Made by a program: the position numbers and the translations under genes
Origin: Aquimarina sp.
Lineage (GTDB): Bacteria; Bacteroidota; Bacteroidia; Flavobacteriales; Flavobacteriaceae
Assembly: GCA_002697475.1 (NCBI GenBank)
Contig: NZVW01000095.1
Location: 1-21,528 of the forward strand
Reading direction: 5' to 3'
DNA: 21,528 nucleotides
Shown: positions 1-7,406 of the stretch, piece after piece
How positions within the stretch are numbered: the first letter of the stretch is position 1
Layout: each line of letters starts with the position of its first letter
The notes under the pieces: model-generated
Told to the model about the DNA's origin: nothing
The model's input: the letters and a program-made list of their open reading frames with translations, nothing else
The model's database searches: none

Positions 1-1
1 A

Positions 2-883
2 GTTAAATGTTTCGGGGTTTATAAAGGATATGAAGGTCTTATTCATGGGGAGATCGAAGAGTTAAATGCCAGATCTGTAAGAAATATTATTAATAGAGGA
101 GGTACATTTTTAAAATCAGCAAGATCTCAGGATTTTAGAACTGAAGAAGGAAGAAAGAAAGCACACGATAATTTGATTAAGTACGGAATTGATGCTCTTA
201 TTGTTATTGGAGGAGATGGAAGTTTTACTGGTGCCCTTAAATTATCTCAGGAGTTTGATTTTCCTGTAGTGGGTATTCCCGGTACTATTGATAACGATAT
301 CAATGGCACTGATTATACAATAGGCTATGATACAGCTTTAAATACTGTAGTAGAAGCAATAGATAAAATAAGAGATACAGCCAGTTCTCATAACCGTTTA
401 TTTCTTGTAGAGGTAATGGGTCGAGACGCTGGAGATATAGCATTAAATGCGGGTATTGGAGCAGGAGCAGAGGAGATTTTAATACCTGAAGAAAATCTGG
501 GTATAGATAGATTATTGGAATCTCTTAAACGAAGTAAAAAGTCAGGAAAGACCTCAAGTATTGTTGTAGTAGCAGAAGGAGATAAATCAGGGAAAAATAT
601 TTTTGAACTGGGGGAGTATATGGAAGAGCATCTTGAAGGTTATGAAATAAGAGTGTCAGTACTTGGACATATTCAAAGAGGGGGTGCGCCTAGCTGTTAT
701 GACAGAGTTTTAGCGAGTAAACTCGGAGTAGGTGCCGTAGAAGCATTGTTAGAAGGTAAAAGAGAAATCATGATAGGAATTGTGCATAAGCGAGTAACCC
801 ACGTGCCTTTAACCACAGCACTGGAAAAAAGAACTCACATGCACGATCAACTAATTAAAGTAGCTGATATAACATCAGTATAG
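2..883 (+). CDS. pfkA: 6-phosphofructokinase, ATP-dependent, 5'-truncated by window edge
   Basis: Phosphorylates fructose 6-phosphate to fructose 1,6-bisphosphate in cytosolic glycolysis. The frame is open from base 2, so the true start lies before the window; the ATG at 173 is internal, because the codons before it already read as PfkA sequence (NRGGTFLKSAR). About 293 residues are visible, against roughly 320-330 for the family, so a few dozen N-terminal residues are missing. Visible motifs are GGDGS with the following TGA, PGTIDNDI (catalytic Asp), VMGRDAGD and HIQRGGAP. Glycine in GGDGS and in PGTIDND, rather than the Asp/Lys of pyrophosphate-dependent enzymes, points to ATP as donor. The gap gene follows after 32 bases with no terminator, so the two are probably cotranscribed. 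Confidence 0.95.
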   Translation, partial: VKCFGVYKGYEGLIHGEIEELNARSVRNIINRGGTFLKSARSQDFRTEEGRKKAHDNLIKYGIDALIVIGGDGSFTGALKLSQEFDFPVVGIPGTIDNDINGTDYTIGYDTALNTVVEAIDKIRDTASSHNRLFLVEVMGRDAGDIALNAGIGAGAEEILIPEENLGIDRLLESLKRSKKSGKTSSIVVVAEGDKSGKNIFELGEYMEEHLEGYEIRVSVLGHIQRGGAPSCYDRVLASKLGVGAVEALLEGKREIMIGIVHKRVTHVPLTTALEKRTHMHDQLIKVADITSV

Positions 884-915
884 AAAAAAAAATTAAAACA
901 ACTAAAAATTAAAAT

Positions 916-1917
916 ATGAGTACGTTAAAAATAGGTATTAACGGTTTTGGAAGAATCGGAAGAATTGCATTTAGAATTGCATCAAAACGAGATAATGTGG
1001 AGATAGTTGGTATTAATGATCTGCTTGATGTAGAACATCTGGCTTACCTTCTTGAATACGATTCCGTACATGGAAGATTTGATGGTTCTGTAGAAGTAAA
1101 AGGCGGAAACTTAGTTGTTAACGGTAAAGAAATCAGAGTTTCTGCAGAAAGAAACCCTGAAGATCTAAAGTGGGACGCGATAGGTGTTGATGTAGTTATG
1201 GACTGCACAGGGATTTTTACAACACTGGATACAGCTAAAGCTCACCTGAAAGCAGGAGCTAAAAAAGTTGTAATATCTGCTCCTTCTGCAGATGCCCCGA
1301 TGTTTGTTATGGGGGTAAATCATAAAGAAGTGAAAGCTTCAGATACTATAGTATCCAATGCTTCTTGTACTACAAACTGTTTGGCTCCATTAGCTAAGGT
1401 TATTCATGATAATTTTGGAATTGCAGAGGCACTTATGACTACGGTACACGCAGCAACGGCTACTCAGGCGGTTGTTGATGCTCCTTCTAAGAAAGATTTT
1501 AGAGGAGGAAGATCTGCGCTAAATAATATCATCCCTTCTTCTACAGGAGCTGCAAAGGCTGTAGGTAAGGTAATCCCTGAACTGAATGGTAAACTAACAG
1601 GTATGGCATTCAGAGTTCCTGTAGCAGATGTTTCTGTTGTAGATTTAACAGTGAAAACTGAGAAGAGTGTATCTTATGAGGATTTAAAATCCGTTGTCAA
1701 GAAAGCTTCTGAAAATGAGTTAAAAGGAGTACTTGGGTATACTGAAGAGGATGTCGTTTCACAAGATTTTGTGGGTGAATCTAGAACGTCAGTTTTTGAT
1801 GCTAAGGCAGGAATTGCTTTAAATGATAACTTCTTTAAGTTAGTAGCATGGTATGATAATGAATATGGATATTCTACGAAATTAGTTGATTTATCAACTC
1901 ACGTAGGTAATCTTTAA
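916..1917 (+). CDS. gap: glyceraldehyde-3-phosphate dehydrogenase, type I
   Basis: Oxidises glyceraldehyde 3-phosphate with phosphate and NAD to 1,3-bisphosphoglycerate. The protein is 333 residues, normal for the family. The Rossmann loop NGFGRIGR is at residues 9-16. Asp35 in the GINDL strand end suggests NAD rather than NADP preference. The active site SNASCTTNCLAP places the catalytic Cys at 151, and TTVHAATATQ places the base His at 178. The C-terminal WYDNEYGYS is intact. The gene sits 32 bases after pfkA and ends just before a strong terminator hairpin, which fits a pfkA-gap glycolytic operon. Nothing in the sequence is abnormal. Confidence 0.97.
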   Translation: MSTLKIGINGFGRIGRIAFRIASKRDNVEIVGINDLLDVEHLAYLLEYDSVHGRFDGSVEVKGGNLVVNGKEIRVSAERNPEDLKWDAIGVDVVMDCTGIFTTLDTAKAHLKAGAKKVVISAPSADAPMFVMGVNHKEVKASDTIVSNASCTTNCLAPLAKVIHDNFGIAEALMTTVHAATATQAVVDAPSKKDFRGGRSALNNIIPSSTGAAKAVGKVIPELNGKLTGMAFRVPVADVSVVDLTVKTEKSVSYEDLKSVVKKASENELKGVLGYTEEDVVSQDFVGESRTSVFDAKAGIALNDNFFKLVAWYDNEYGYSTKLVDLSTHVGNL

Positions 1918-1926
1918 TATAAATTT

Positions 1927-1945
1927 CCCCGGCATCATGCCGGGG
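1927..1945 (+). terminator. GC-rich hairpin downstream of gap
   Basis: Perfect 8-bp stem CCCCGGCA / TGCCGGGG with a TCA loop, starting ten bases after the gap stop codon and followed by a moderately T-rich stretch (CTCTTTGCTTT). Its GC content stands out in an AT-rich region. It probably ends or attenuates the pfkA-gap transcript. An in-frame ATG for the next gene (1937) lies inside this hairpin, which argues against that start. Confidence 0.75.
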
Positions 1946-1978
1946 GATCTCTTTGCTTTAATTACAAACAAAACTAAA

Positions 1979-2845
1979 ATGATTTTAATAGCTGACGGTG
2001 GTTCTACAAAATGTGATTGGATACTTCTAGATCGTCAAGGTGAAGTAGTTTTTAAAACTCGTACTGAAGGTCTGAATCCTGCTGTATTCGCACAATCACT
2101 TCTTGAAGAGAGGATTCGACAAAACCAGGAGTTAACAGAGTATAAAGACACTGTTGAAGCAGTACACTTTTATGGTGCCGGTTGTGGAACAGAAAAACCC
2201 AGAAAGCTTTTAGAAGGTGTGTTTGAAGCTTTTTTTACAAAAGCAGAAGTTATAGTTAAAGAGGATATGGTAGCGGCAGTGTATGCTGCCACAACTGAGC
2301 CCGGTATTGTATGTATTCTGGGAACTGGTTCTAATAGCTGCTATTTTGATGGAGACGATATACATATGGCGGTCGATTCTCTGGGATATATTTTGATGGA
2401 TGAAGCCAGCGGAAATTATTTTGGTAAAAGGTTAATAAGAGATTTTTACTATAAAAGAATGCCTCCTGAAATTGCGGAGGAATTTGGGAAAAGATTTGAT
2501 CTTTCATCAGATACCATTAAGGAGAATTTGTATAAAAAGCCAAATCCTAACACTTATTTGGCCTCTTTTGCAGAGTTCATTTTTACTAGCGAAAGGAATG
2601 GCTATTTTTATAAAATCATTACAGAAGGTATACAGGAATTTGTAGAAAACAGGGTTTTATGTTTTCCTGAAGCGCAAAGCGTACCCATACACTTCATAGG
2701 CTCTATAGCACATTTTAGCGAAGATATCATTAGAGCTGCTGTATGGCCTTATCATTTGACAGTAGGTAATATCATCAGAAGACCAATTGATGGAATTATA
2801 GATTATTATAGGAATGAAGTAATCAAAGTTAAGAGTGAAGATTAA
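1979..2845 (+). CDS. BadF/BadG-type ATPase, N-acetylglucosamine kinase-like
   Basis: Predicted cytosolic sugar kinase of the ASKHA fold; in Bacteroidetes such proteins are annotated as N-acetylglucosamine kinases, but the substrate is not proven by sequence. I choose ATG 1979, giving 288 residues that begin MILIADGGSTKCDWILL, the phosphate-1 loop. An upstream in-frame ATG at 1937 lies inside the gap terminator hairpin and would add 14 unrelated residues. Further motifs are VCILGTGSNSC (phosphate-2 loop) and LGYILMDEASGNYFGKRLI. Placement after pfkA-gap fits feeding of amino sugars from peptidoglycan or chitin into glycolysis. It is expressed by read-through of the hairpin or from its own unseen promoter. 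It converges with the next gene, with only 3 bases between stops. Confidence 0.85.
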   Translation: MILIADGGSTKCDWILLDRQGEVVFKTRTEGLNPAVFAQSLLEERIRQNQELTEYKDTVEAVHFYGAGCGTEKPRKLLEGVFEAFFTKAEVIVKEDMVAAVYAATTEPGIVCILGTGSNSCYFDGDDIHMAVDSLGYILMDEASGNYFGKRLIRDFYYKRMPPEIAEEFGKRFDLSSDTIKENLYKKPNPNTYLASFAEFIFTSERNGYFYKIITEGIQEFVENRVLCFPEAQSVPIHFIGSIAHFSEDIIRAAVWPYHLTVGNIIRRPIDGIIDYYRNEVIKVKSED

Positions 2846-2848
2846 AAA

Positions 2849-3712
2849 CTAATTCTTATTGGTCAGACCCGTTTGTTGTGTGTCATAACTTTCTTGATAA
2901 ATTGAGGTGATTTTTTCAAAAACAGCAGTGAGCTTATTTGTAATTTCATAAATATCTCCTATATCAAATTGTTGAGTATACAAAGAACCTTCTTCGCGCT
3001 TAATTCTTTCCCAAAAAAACAATAGACGTGCTATTTGCTCTCTTGATTGATCATTGTTAAATTGACTTTGTAATAGGTAAATGAGACTTAAATCAAATTC
3101 CTCAAAAACCTCTTTTACATGACTTATATAAACAGATTTATTAGACTCAAAATGCATTGAGGCTAAGTAATACAGGCACATACGTTGCGCTAACATTCGC
3201 TGTCTACCTGAAATATTAATGATTTCAATTAAATCTTCATTAGAGTAAGACTGATTATTTGAATTTATAGTCTCCTTTTTATTGGCATAATAATCGTCTT
3301 CTATTGCGTGCATAAACTTATTACTAAGAGTTAGTAATCTGGTATTTTGTTGCATTAACATGGTTAAAACGGAATCACTATTTTTATTATGTATTCCTGT
3401 AGTAAAACTTTGCCAAAGTATATCAATCTCTTTAAGCAGGCTTTTTGCTTTTCTGGTTTTGAAATTTCGCTTAAGAACTTTAAAATTTGAATTGAAATTT
3501 TGGACTGTTGAATCTAGTTCCTCAGAGGTTGCTGCATTTTTATATCCCATCTCTTGCAACAGAAAATCTTTTACAAATCTCTGAGAAAGCATTCTTTGTT
3601 CACTAGCTATATTTACAGCCATACCATAGCTTAGCTCTTTACCAATATCCTGAGCAAGAAGCTGATAAAAACCAAAAATTATGAAACATAAAAACGGTAT
3701 TTTTCGTGGCAT
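2849..3712 (-). CDS. secreted protein with two PilJ/NarX-type P-box motifs
   Basis: The protein is 287 residues with a signal peptide at about 1-20 (hydrophobic CFIIFGFYQLLA) and no other clear membrane segment, so it is probably periplasmic. Two copies of the conserved motif of the type IV pili methyl-accepting chemotaxis / NarX-like sensor family are visible: NIASEQRMLSQR at 34-45 and NISGRQRMLAQR at 166-177. Each is followed by long, probably helical segments, so it reads as a tandem four-helix bundle. In NarX/NarQ the corresponding P-box helices bind nitrate or nitrite; ligand binding here is inference. It lacks kinase, HAMP or methyl-accepting output domains and therefore cannot signal alone. 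The next gene upstream on this strand is DUF4202, after a 248-base gap, so cotranscription is uncertain. Confidence 0.7.
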   Translation of the reverse strand: MPRKIPFLCFIIFGFYQLLAQDIGKELSYGMAVNIASEQRMLSQRFVKDFLLQEMGYKNAATSEELDSTVQNFNSNFKVLKRNFKTRKAKSLLKEIDILWQSFTTGIHNKNSDSVLTMLMQQNTRLLTLSNKFMHAIEDDYYANKKETINSNNQSYSNEDLIEIINISGRQRMLAQRMCLYYLASMHFESNKSVYISHVKEVFEEFDLSLIYLLQSQFNNDQSREQIARLLFFWERIKREEGSLYTQQFDIGDIYEITNKLTAVFEKITSIYQESYDTQQTGLTNKN

Positions 3713-3960
3713 AAATTAGGTTTAAGAGTCTTTAATATAACAAAATTTACGATTTTTTTATTAGCAAACAGGTATTTTGGTGTTAGAAAAGAAATTTAAA
3801 TCTAAGTAAAGAGCAATGTCTTTTGATGATTTTTCCTATGTGTAGTTGGGTAATTTAGGGTTATTTTAGTAGGTGTCCTAAAATTATAGTGTGGATCACA
3901 TCTAACTTACTCAAGGTATTATAGCCTAAGGATTTCTTTCTATTTGTTCTGGAATTTAGT

Positions 3961-4548
3961 TTAGGCTAAAGCCTTTTTTATCAGATCTGATGCTGCAGGC
4001 GAAAACTTTAGTGTTAATGCGTGTTTTTTGCCTTTTTCTGACATTTTTCTCCAGGTCTTTTGTAAAATATCGATGATCTTCTCATCGTTATGCTTTTTAG
4101 AAAAATCCTCGAAGTAATATTTTAAGAAAACCAGGCAGACAATATCTTCCAAAATTTGTGTGCCGCTATCTCTTTTTAGTTGCTTTTTTTGTAGCAAAAA
4201 GGAAACCCTTTCAATTGTTCTGGCATCATAATCCAACTGCTGCATTAGCGAAGATGTTTTATCCGCATGGAACTTTTTTAAATCAGTACGCCATTTTAAG
4301 TAACCTGTACGGTCCATAGGATATTTTTCTCTGGGGATTTCCCATCGACAAATATGTTGAGCTCTTGCTGCTATGGCTAGTGGTTCTGAGGGTTGACCAT
4401 CAACATAACCCTCTAGCATTTTAGTCATTCTTTGTCCGTAGAGTAGCTCTTTTGGTACAGATTTACCATCTTCATTTTCTAAGTTAGGATCTTCTGCATT
4501 AGATTGATCTATTAATAAAAAAATAGATTCTAAACGTGTATTATTCAC
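3961..4548 (-). CDS. DUF4202 family protein
   Basis: The protein is 195 residues, full length for the family, cytosolic with no signal peptide. The signature segment is ARAQHICRWEIPREKYPMDR followed by GYLKWRTDLKKFHA, at about residues 60-95, rich in His/Arg/Asp/Trp. A second conserved helix LEDIVCLVFLKYYFEDF lies at about 131-147. The spacing of His and Asp in an all-helical protein is suggestive of an HD-like fold, but this is my inference. Function is unknown. From memory, relatives occur near nitrate/nitrite assimilation genes, which would fit the P-box protein next door and the molybdenum cofactor cluster in the same window. No clear promoter was found upstream. Confidence 0.8.
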   Translation of the reverse strand: MNNTRLESIFLLIDQSNAEDPNLENEDGKSVPKELLYGQRMTKMLEGYVDGQPSEPLAIAARAQHICRWEIPREKYPMDRTGYLKWRTDLKKFHADKTSSLMQQLDYDARTIERVSFLLQKKQLKRDSGTQILEDIVCLVFLKYYFEDFSKKHNDEKIIDILQKTWRKMSEKGKKHALTLKFSPAASDLIKKALA

Positions 4549-4612
4549 TTTAAATTAAAAATTAATTATAGATTTTCGTAAAGCTTTGAAACGAATCAAT
4601 TCAAATAGTATT

Positions 4613-4620
4613 TATATTTG
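4613..4620 (+). promoter_or_regulatory. candidate Bacteroidetes -7 element for the small transcript
   Basis: TATATTTG is an exact match to the Bacteroidetes -7 consensus TAnnTTTG. A TTTG at 4585-4588 could be the -33 element, but the 24-base spacer is slightly longer than usual. Such AT-rich matches also occur by chance, so the call depends on the terminator 120 bases downstream. Confidence 0.35.
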
Positions 4621-4625
4621 GTATT

Positions 4626-4762
4626 ATTACTAAATTTATCATTAAGTAATGGAAAATCAAATTATATATAGAAATATATCAAAAATTTAGTGTTGAAACC
4701 TTAAAGTATAAGCAACTTTAAGTGTTTCTTGTGTTGCCGGCTACTTTGTAGCCGGTTTTTTT
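4626..4762 (+). ncRNA. candidate small RNA ending in a Rho-independent terminator
   Basis: A strong terminator at 4737-4762 on the + strand has no protein gene upstream to serve; the nearest gene, DUF4202, points the other way. A -7 like element at 4613-4620 would start a transcript at about 4626, giving a molecule near 135 nucleotides. Within it lies a second inverted repeat, CTTAAAG / CTTTAAG (4700-4706 with 4716-4722, 9-base loop), directly before the terminator stem, as in many regulatory RNAs. A 13-codon frame, ATG 4649 to TAG 4690 (MENQIIYRNISKI), is also present, so a leader peptide or tiny protein is an alternative. The 5' end is inferred. Confidence 0.4.
4737..4762 (+). terminator. 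Rho-independent terminator, CCGGCTAC/GTAGCCGG plus T7
   Basis: Perfect 8-bp stem (4737-4744 with 4748-4755), TTT loop, then seven T on the + strand. The T run exists only in the + direction, so it terminates rightward transcription, although no + strand protein gene precedes it. Confidence 0.8.
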
Positions 4763-4946
4763 ACGCTTTGTATTTTTTGGTTCTTCCTGTGTATCGAAAC
4801 CTCTAGATGTGTTTGATATCTTACTTGTATATCTTTCAAATATTGAACTATGAAATTATAATAATATAATTTCAGCAAAGGTTTTTTTTGTATTTAATAA
4901 TTATTAGCTCCATGATATAAATTTAATAGGGGTATTTTCGTTTGAT

Positions 4947-4985
4947 GGTAAAATATTTTTAGTTTTACCCTTAAAAATAAAGGGT
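4947..4985 (+). repeat. two overlapping, mutually exclusive hairpins
   Basis: GGTAAAA (4947-4953) can pair with TTTTACC (4963-4969). ACCCTT (4967-4972) can pair with AAGGGT (4980-4985). The two stems share bases 4967-4969, so only one can form. The second is followed by a T-rich stretch. This is the geometry of an attenuator or RNA switch in the leader of the small gene at 5074, but the stems are short and AT-rich, so chance is not excluded. Confidence 0.25.
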
Positions 4986-5073
4986 GTTGTTTTGTAAATT
5001 AACGCTTTTTGATTTGATAACCATAGTTAGGTAGTTGTCAAAATTGATTTTAGTAGTAACCAAATATTGCGAT

Positions 5074-5406
5074 ATGAATTTAGAGGAACTTATCATGGCA
5101 TCGATTGCAGAGTTTTTGGATGTGGAAGTGCATAAAGAAACTGAAAATCTTGACCTTTCTTCAAAGATAGAAATAGTGCAGAAGCGAATTGAAGATAAAA
5201 TTAAAAACGGTCCTAATCCAGAGTTGAATATGCCTAACCCAAGTAAAGGTTATGAATATGAAATGTTTTTTAGTAGTAATCCTAATGATCTGATTAAAAT
5301 AGATGGTTGGATTCCTATTCAGACTAATAAATTAGGAGATAAAGAAAAAATAAATCAATACATAGAAATAGGTTTATTACGGAAAATTGAACCTGTTTTT
5401 GTCTAG
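5074..5406 (+). CDS. small hypothetical protein
   Basis: Not recognised. From ATG 5074 the protein is 110 residues (starts MNLEELIMASIAEFL); a TTG at 5035 could add 13 residues but is a weaker start choice. It is soluble and acidic to neutral, with no signal peptide or membrane segment. An N-terminal helical half (residues 1-45, EIVQKRIEDKIKNG) is followed by a Pro/Asn-rich turn (PNPELNMPNPSKGYEYE) and a C-terminal part with probable beta strands. Support for being real: it fills the space before a perfect terminator hairpin at 5446-5472 and has flavobacterial codon use. It stands alone, and its function cannot be inferred. Confidence 0.6.
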   Translation: MNLEELIMASIAEFLDVEVHKETENLDLSSKIEIVQKRIEDKIKNGPNPELNMPNPSKGYEYEMFFSSNPNDLIKIDGWIPIQTNKLGDKEKINQYIEIGLLRKIEPVFV

Positions 5407-5445
5407 AAAACAGGTGTTTTGGCTCAAACTCAATTTACTCAACTT

Positions 5446-5472
5446 AAAAACCGGCAAGTTATGCCGGTTTTT
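5446..5472 (+). terminator. terminator hairpin after the small gene
   Basis: Perfect 11-bp stem AAAAACCGGCA / TGCCGGTTTTT with an AGTTA loop, 40 bases after the stop at 5406. The T run is followed by more T-rich sequence. The A run on the other side makes it potentially bidirectional. Confidence 0.85.
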
Positions 5473-5609
5473 ATTTTATACAAATCCGATAGACTGCTGC
5501 ATTGTTAATACTTCTGTTTAAAACTATTTTTTGAGCTGAATATTTCTTAAGCTTTTAAAGTTATTTTTATTTCGTTAATACAATTAAGGTGTTGAAACAA
5601 TAAACGCTG

Positions 5610-5807
5610 ATGAATATTACAACGGAATACGTTTTGTTAACGGATGATCAAAACTATGTGGTAGAGTATTTAATTGGAGAGCTCGTACTCTCTAACAGTA
5701 TAACTGAAGCCATGAAGTTTAATGATGAAAAGATTGCTTTAAGATTTAAGGACAGGCTTAAGCAATCCTGTCAACTTACACTTAGTGTCAATACTTATAT
5801 TGACTAA
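5610..5807 (+). CDS. small hypothetical protein, 65 residues
   Basis: Not recognised. Starts MNITTEYVLLTDDQNY. The pattern suggests two or three beta strands (EYVLLTDD, YVVEYLIGELVL), an alpha helix (EAMKFNDEKIALRFKDRLKQ) and a final strand (QLTLSVNTYI), i.e. a compact beta-beta-alpha domain of the kind seen in many small bacterial and phage proteins. Its last codons overlap by 4 bases the stop end of the convergent S41 peptidase gene. Its own terminator is not visible. The strength of the case is reading-frame quality and position only. Confidence 0.5.
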   Translation: MNITTEYVLLTDDQNYVVEYLIGELVLSNSITEAMKFNDEKIALRFKDRLKQSCQLTLSVNTYID

Positions 5808-7270
5808 TTTTTGTTAACCCTTATTAACTGATATAAATATTTAAGCAATGGATCTGTACCTGTTATTAGGTCGTTAAGATGCATACTTATGAATTTATCT
5901 GGTAAAATACCGCTTCCCTTTGTTACAAATTGATCTTTTACAAAATGTTCAATTTTCTCTAAGGATATTACCATTATAATTTTTGAATTAGGTAACTCAT
6001 AGTATACCGGGAATTCGCCTAAGTGCTGATAATACCCTCCTCCTGTCTCTTCACCTAATACCATAATCTCAGGATCGTTTTTAGCGTTTAGAACAAATTC
6101 AGTTCCTGCAGAAAATGTGGTGCCACTTGTAAGTACATAAACTTTGCCGGTAAAACGATTTTTTTCAGGAACCATAATAGTTTCCAGTTCATCAAATTTA
6201 ATTTCCCATCCGTCTATAACCGGATGTTGATTAAACTTTGCTTTAAGAAATAGATTTTCATCTCCCAAAGTTTTGATGACATAATCTTTTTCAGGTATTT
6301 TTAGGGTGGCCACAAACTCTTTAGTCCTTTGTTTAAAGATGTTGTCAGTTATAAAACTAAACAGATGTATGGCATTTGGTCTGTAGCCACCATCATTATT
6401 TCTAACATCAATAATGAGGTGTTCTATTTTCTTTTTGTTGATTTCTTTAAAAATTTTAATCAGGGTTGATTTAAAAATTTTTATATCTCCACTAAAAGAA
6501 TTGACAACTAGAATCGCGGTCTTTAGATTTTTTTTATAGTAGACATAAGGGTTCTTGTTGCTTATTCGATCTTCAAAATATTGAATTGTGTCCGTGTTTT
6601 TATGAAAAGGATGAAAGTAGGAATTTCGCTTTGCATTTCTTAATCTAACCCTAATAAAAGGCTCGGCATCTAGTGTAATACTTTTAATTTCTTCACTTCC
6701 AGGAGTTTTATATTTAATTTCAAATTTTTTAGTGATACCAAACTCGTAAGCAAAGTATAGTCCAAATTTTAATTCAATATCCCTATATTTTCTAGTATTA
6801 TTATACCCATCTGATGAAATATACTTCTTGAATTTTTGTAAGAGAGTAGCTGTTTTTATTTCATTTATTTCTACAATCTTAGAGCCTATTGGAATCCCAA
6901 AGTCTTTAGTGTCTGTATAAAACTCAGAGTCGATAATCTTAAGAATAAGCGGGAAATAATAGCTCTCTGTTTTCAGGGTGTTTGGTGCGAACAATTGAAG
7001 GTGTCCATCCCCTATAGGACTGGTAATTGTGACCAAACTTTTATATAGATCAATATCTGTTGTACTGTCACTTATCTTATTTCTTTGGGATGAGAAAAGG
7101 TGAGATAAGGAGTCTTTTGATATATATTCATATAATGCAGGATGTCCTTCAGTGAGGATTTTTTGGAAAACAGTAAAATCTTCTGCAGCCTTTATTGAAT
7201 CTAATTGATGCTGCCCATAGGTGCTGTAGCTAATTAAGCCTATTGTTACTAAAAAAATGAAATTCTTCAA
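5804..7270 (-). CDS. S41 family (tail-specific) peptidase, secreted
   Basis: Predicted serine peptidase of the C-terminal-processing protease family. The protein is 488 residues with a signal peptide ending near residue 19-20 (SYSTYGQ). N-terminal region 20-100 contains GDGHLQL (88-94), typical of the S41 lid region. A short PDZ-like piece, GIPIGSKIVEINE, is at 125-137. The core has HLIIDVRNNDGG at 284-295 and VLTSGTTFSAGTEF at 379-392, with Ser387 as the expected nucleophile. EETGGGYY follows at 407-414. The family uses a Ser-Lys or Ser-His-Glu arrangement; I cannot assign the base. Substrate unknown. It lies 136 bases downstream of the CarboxypepD_reg-like gene, behind a terminator, so it is probably its own unit. 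Confidence 0.85.
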   Translation of the reverse strand: MKNFIFLVTIGLISYSTYGQHQLDSIKAAEDFTVFQKILTEGHPALYEYISKDSLSHLFSSQRNKISDSTTDIDLYKSLVTITSPIGDGHLQLFAPNTLKTESYYFPLILKIIDSEFYTDTKDFGIPIGSKIVEINEIKTATLLQKFKKYISSDGYNNTRKYRDIELKFGLYFAYEFGITKKFEIKYKTPGSEEIKSITLDAEPFIRVRLRNAKRNSYFHPFHKNTDTIQYFEDRISNKNPYVYYKKNLKTAILVVNSFSGDIKIFKSTLIKIFKEINKKKIEHLIIDVRNNDGGYRPNAIHLFSFITDNIFKQRTKEFVATLKIPEKDYVIKTLGDENLFLKAKFNQHPVIDGWEIKFDELETIMVPEKNRFTGKVYVLTSGTTFSAGTEFVLNAKNDPEIMVLGEETGGGYYQHLGEFPVYYELPNSKIIMVISLEKIEHFVKDQFVTKGSGILPDKFISMHLNDLITGTDPLLKYLYQLIRVNKN

Positions 7271-7308
7271 TTCGAAAATGATTTTTAGCTTAAGAACGAA
7301 AATTTAAC

Positions 7309-7319
7309 GTAACTGTTAC
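7309..7319. promoter_or_regulatory. short palindrome GTAACTGTTAC upstream of S41 peptidase
   Basis: Perfect 5+1+5 palindrome 39 bases upstream of the peptidase start codon. It could be an operator, but 11-base palindromes are expected by chance at this genome composition. Confidence 0.2.
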
Positions 7320-7351
7320 AGAGTTCTAAGAATTGTAAAATTAAGTATACA

Positions 7352-7379
7352 AAACAAAAAAAGCACCGTTTGGTGCCTT
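7352..7379 (-). terminator. terminator of the CarboxypepD_reg-like gene
   Basis: On the minus strand, the stem GCACC / GGTGC (extendable by a G-U and two A-U pairs) with an AAAC loop is followed by seven T, then more T-rich sequence. It lies 28 bases past the stop at 7407 and separates that gene from the S41 peptidase. Confidence 0.75.
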
Positions 7380-7406
7380 AAATTAGTTGAATCCGTAAGT
7401 AAAACC

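Larger units (their letters stand above)
4549..5073. other. 525-base non-coding region
   Basis: No convincing long reading frame on either strand. It holds the upstream region of the DUF4202 gene (-), a candidate small RNA with its own promoter-like element and terminator (+, about 4613-4762), and a pair of overlapping, mutually exclusive hairpins at 4947-4985 ahead of the small gene at 5074. The remainder is plain AT-rich sequence in which I see no further structure. Confidence 0.6.

Noticed and set aside
1937..1978. Upstream in-frame ATG for the sugar kinase
   Set aside because: It lies inside the gap terminator hairpin, and the added residues do not resemble the family; ATG 1979 starts right at the phosphate loop.
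3360..3584. Open frame on the + strand, 74 codons
   Set aside because: Antisense to the P-box protein gene, low-complexity Leu/Ser/Phe composition, no family resemblance.
3888..3901. TGTGGATCACA, resembling a CRP/FNR half-palindrome
   Set aside because: Symmetry is imperfect and the spacing does not match either consensus; it lies between the ends of two genes without a promoter.
3922..3968. TAGCCTAA / TTAGGCTA inverted repeat near the DUF4202 stop
   Set aside because: 31-base loop and no T run in the direction of the gene; a weak terminator at best.
5035..5073. TTG start extending the small gene at 5074
   Set aside because: A nearby ATG gives a normal start, and I see no site favouring the TTG.
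4690..5598. GTGTTGAAAC occurring at 4690-4699 and 5589-5598
   Set aside because: A 10-base repeat is expected by chance many times in a 21-kb AT-rich window.
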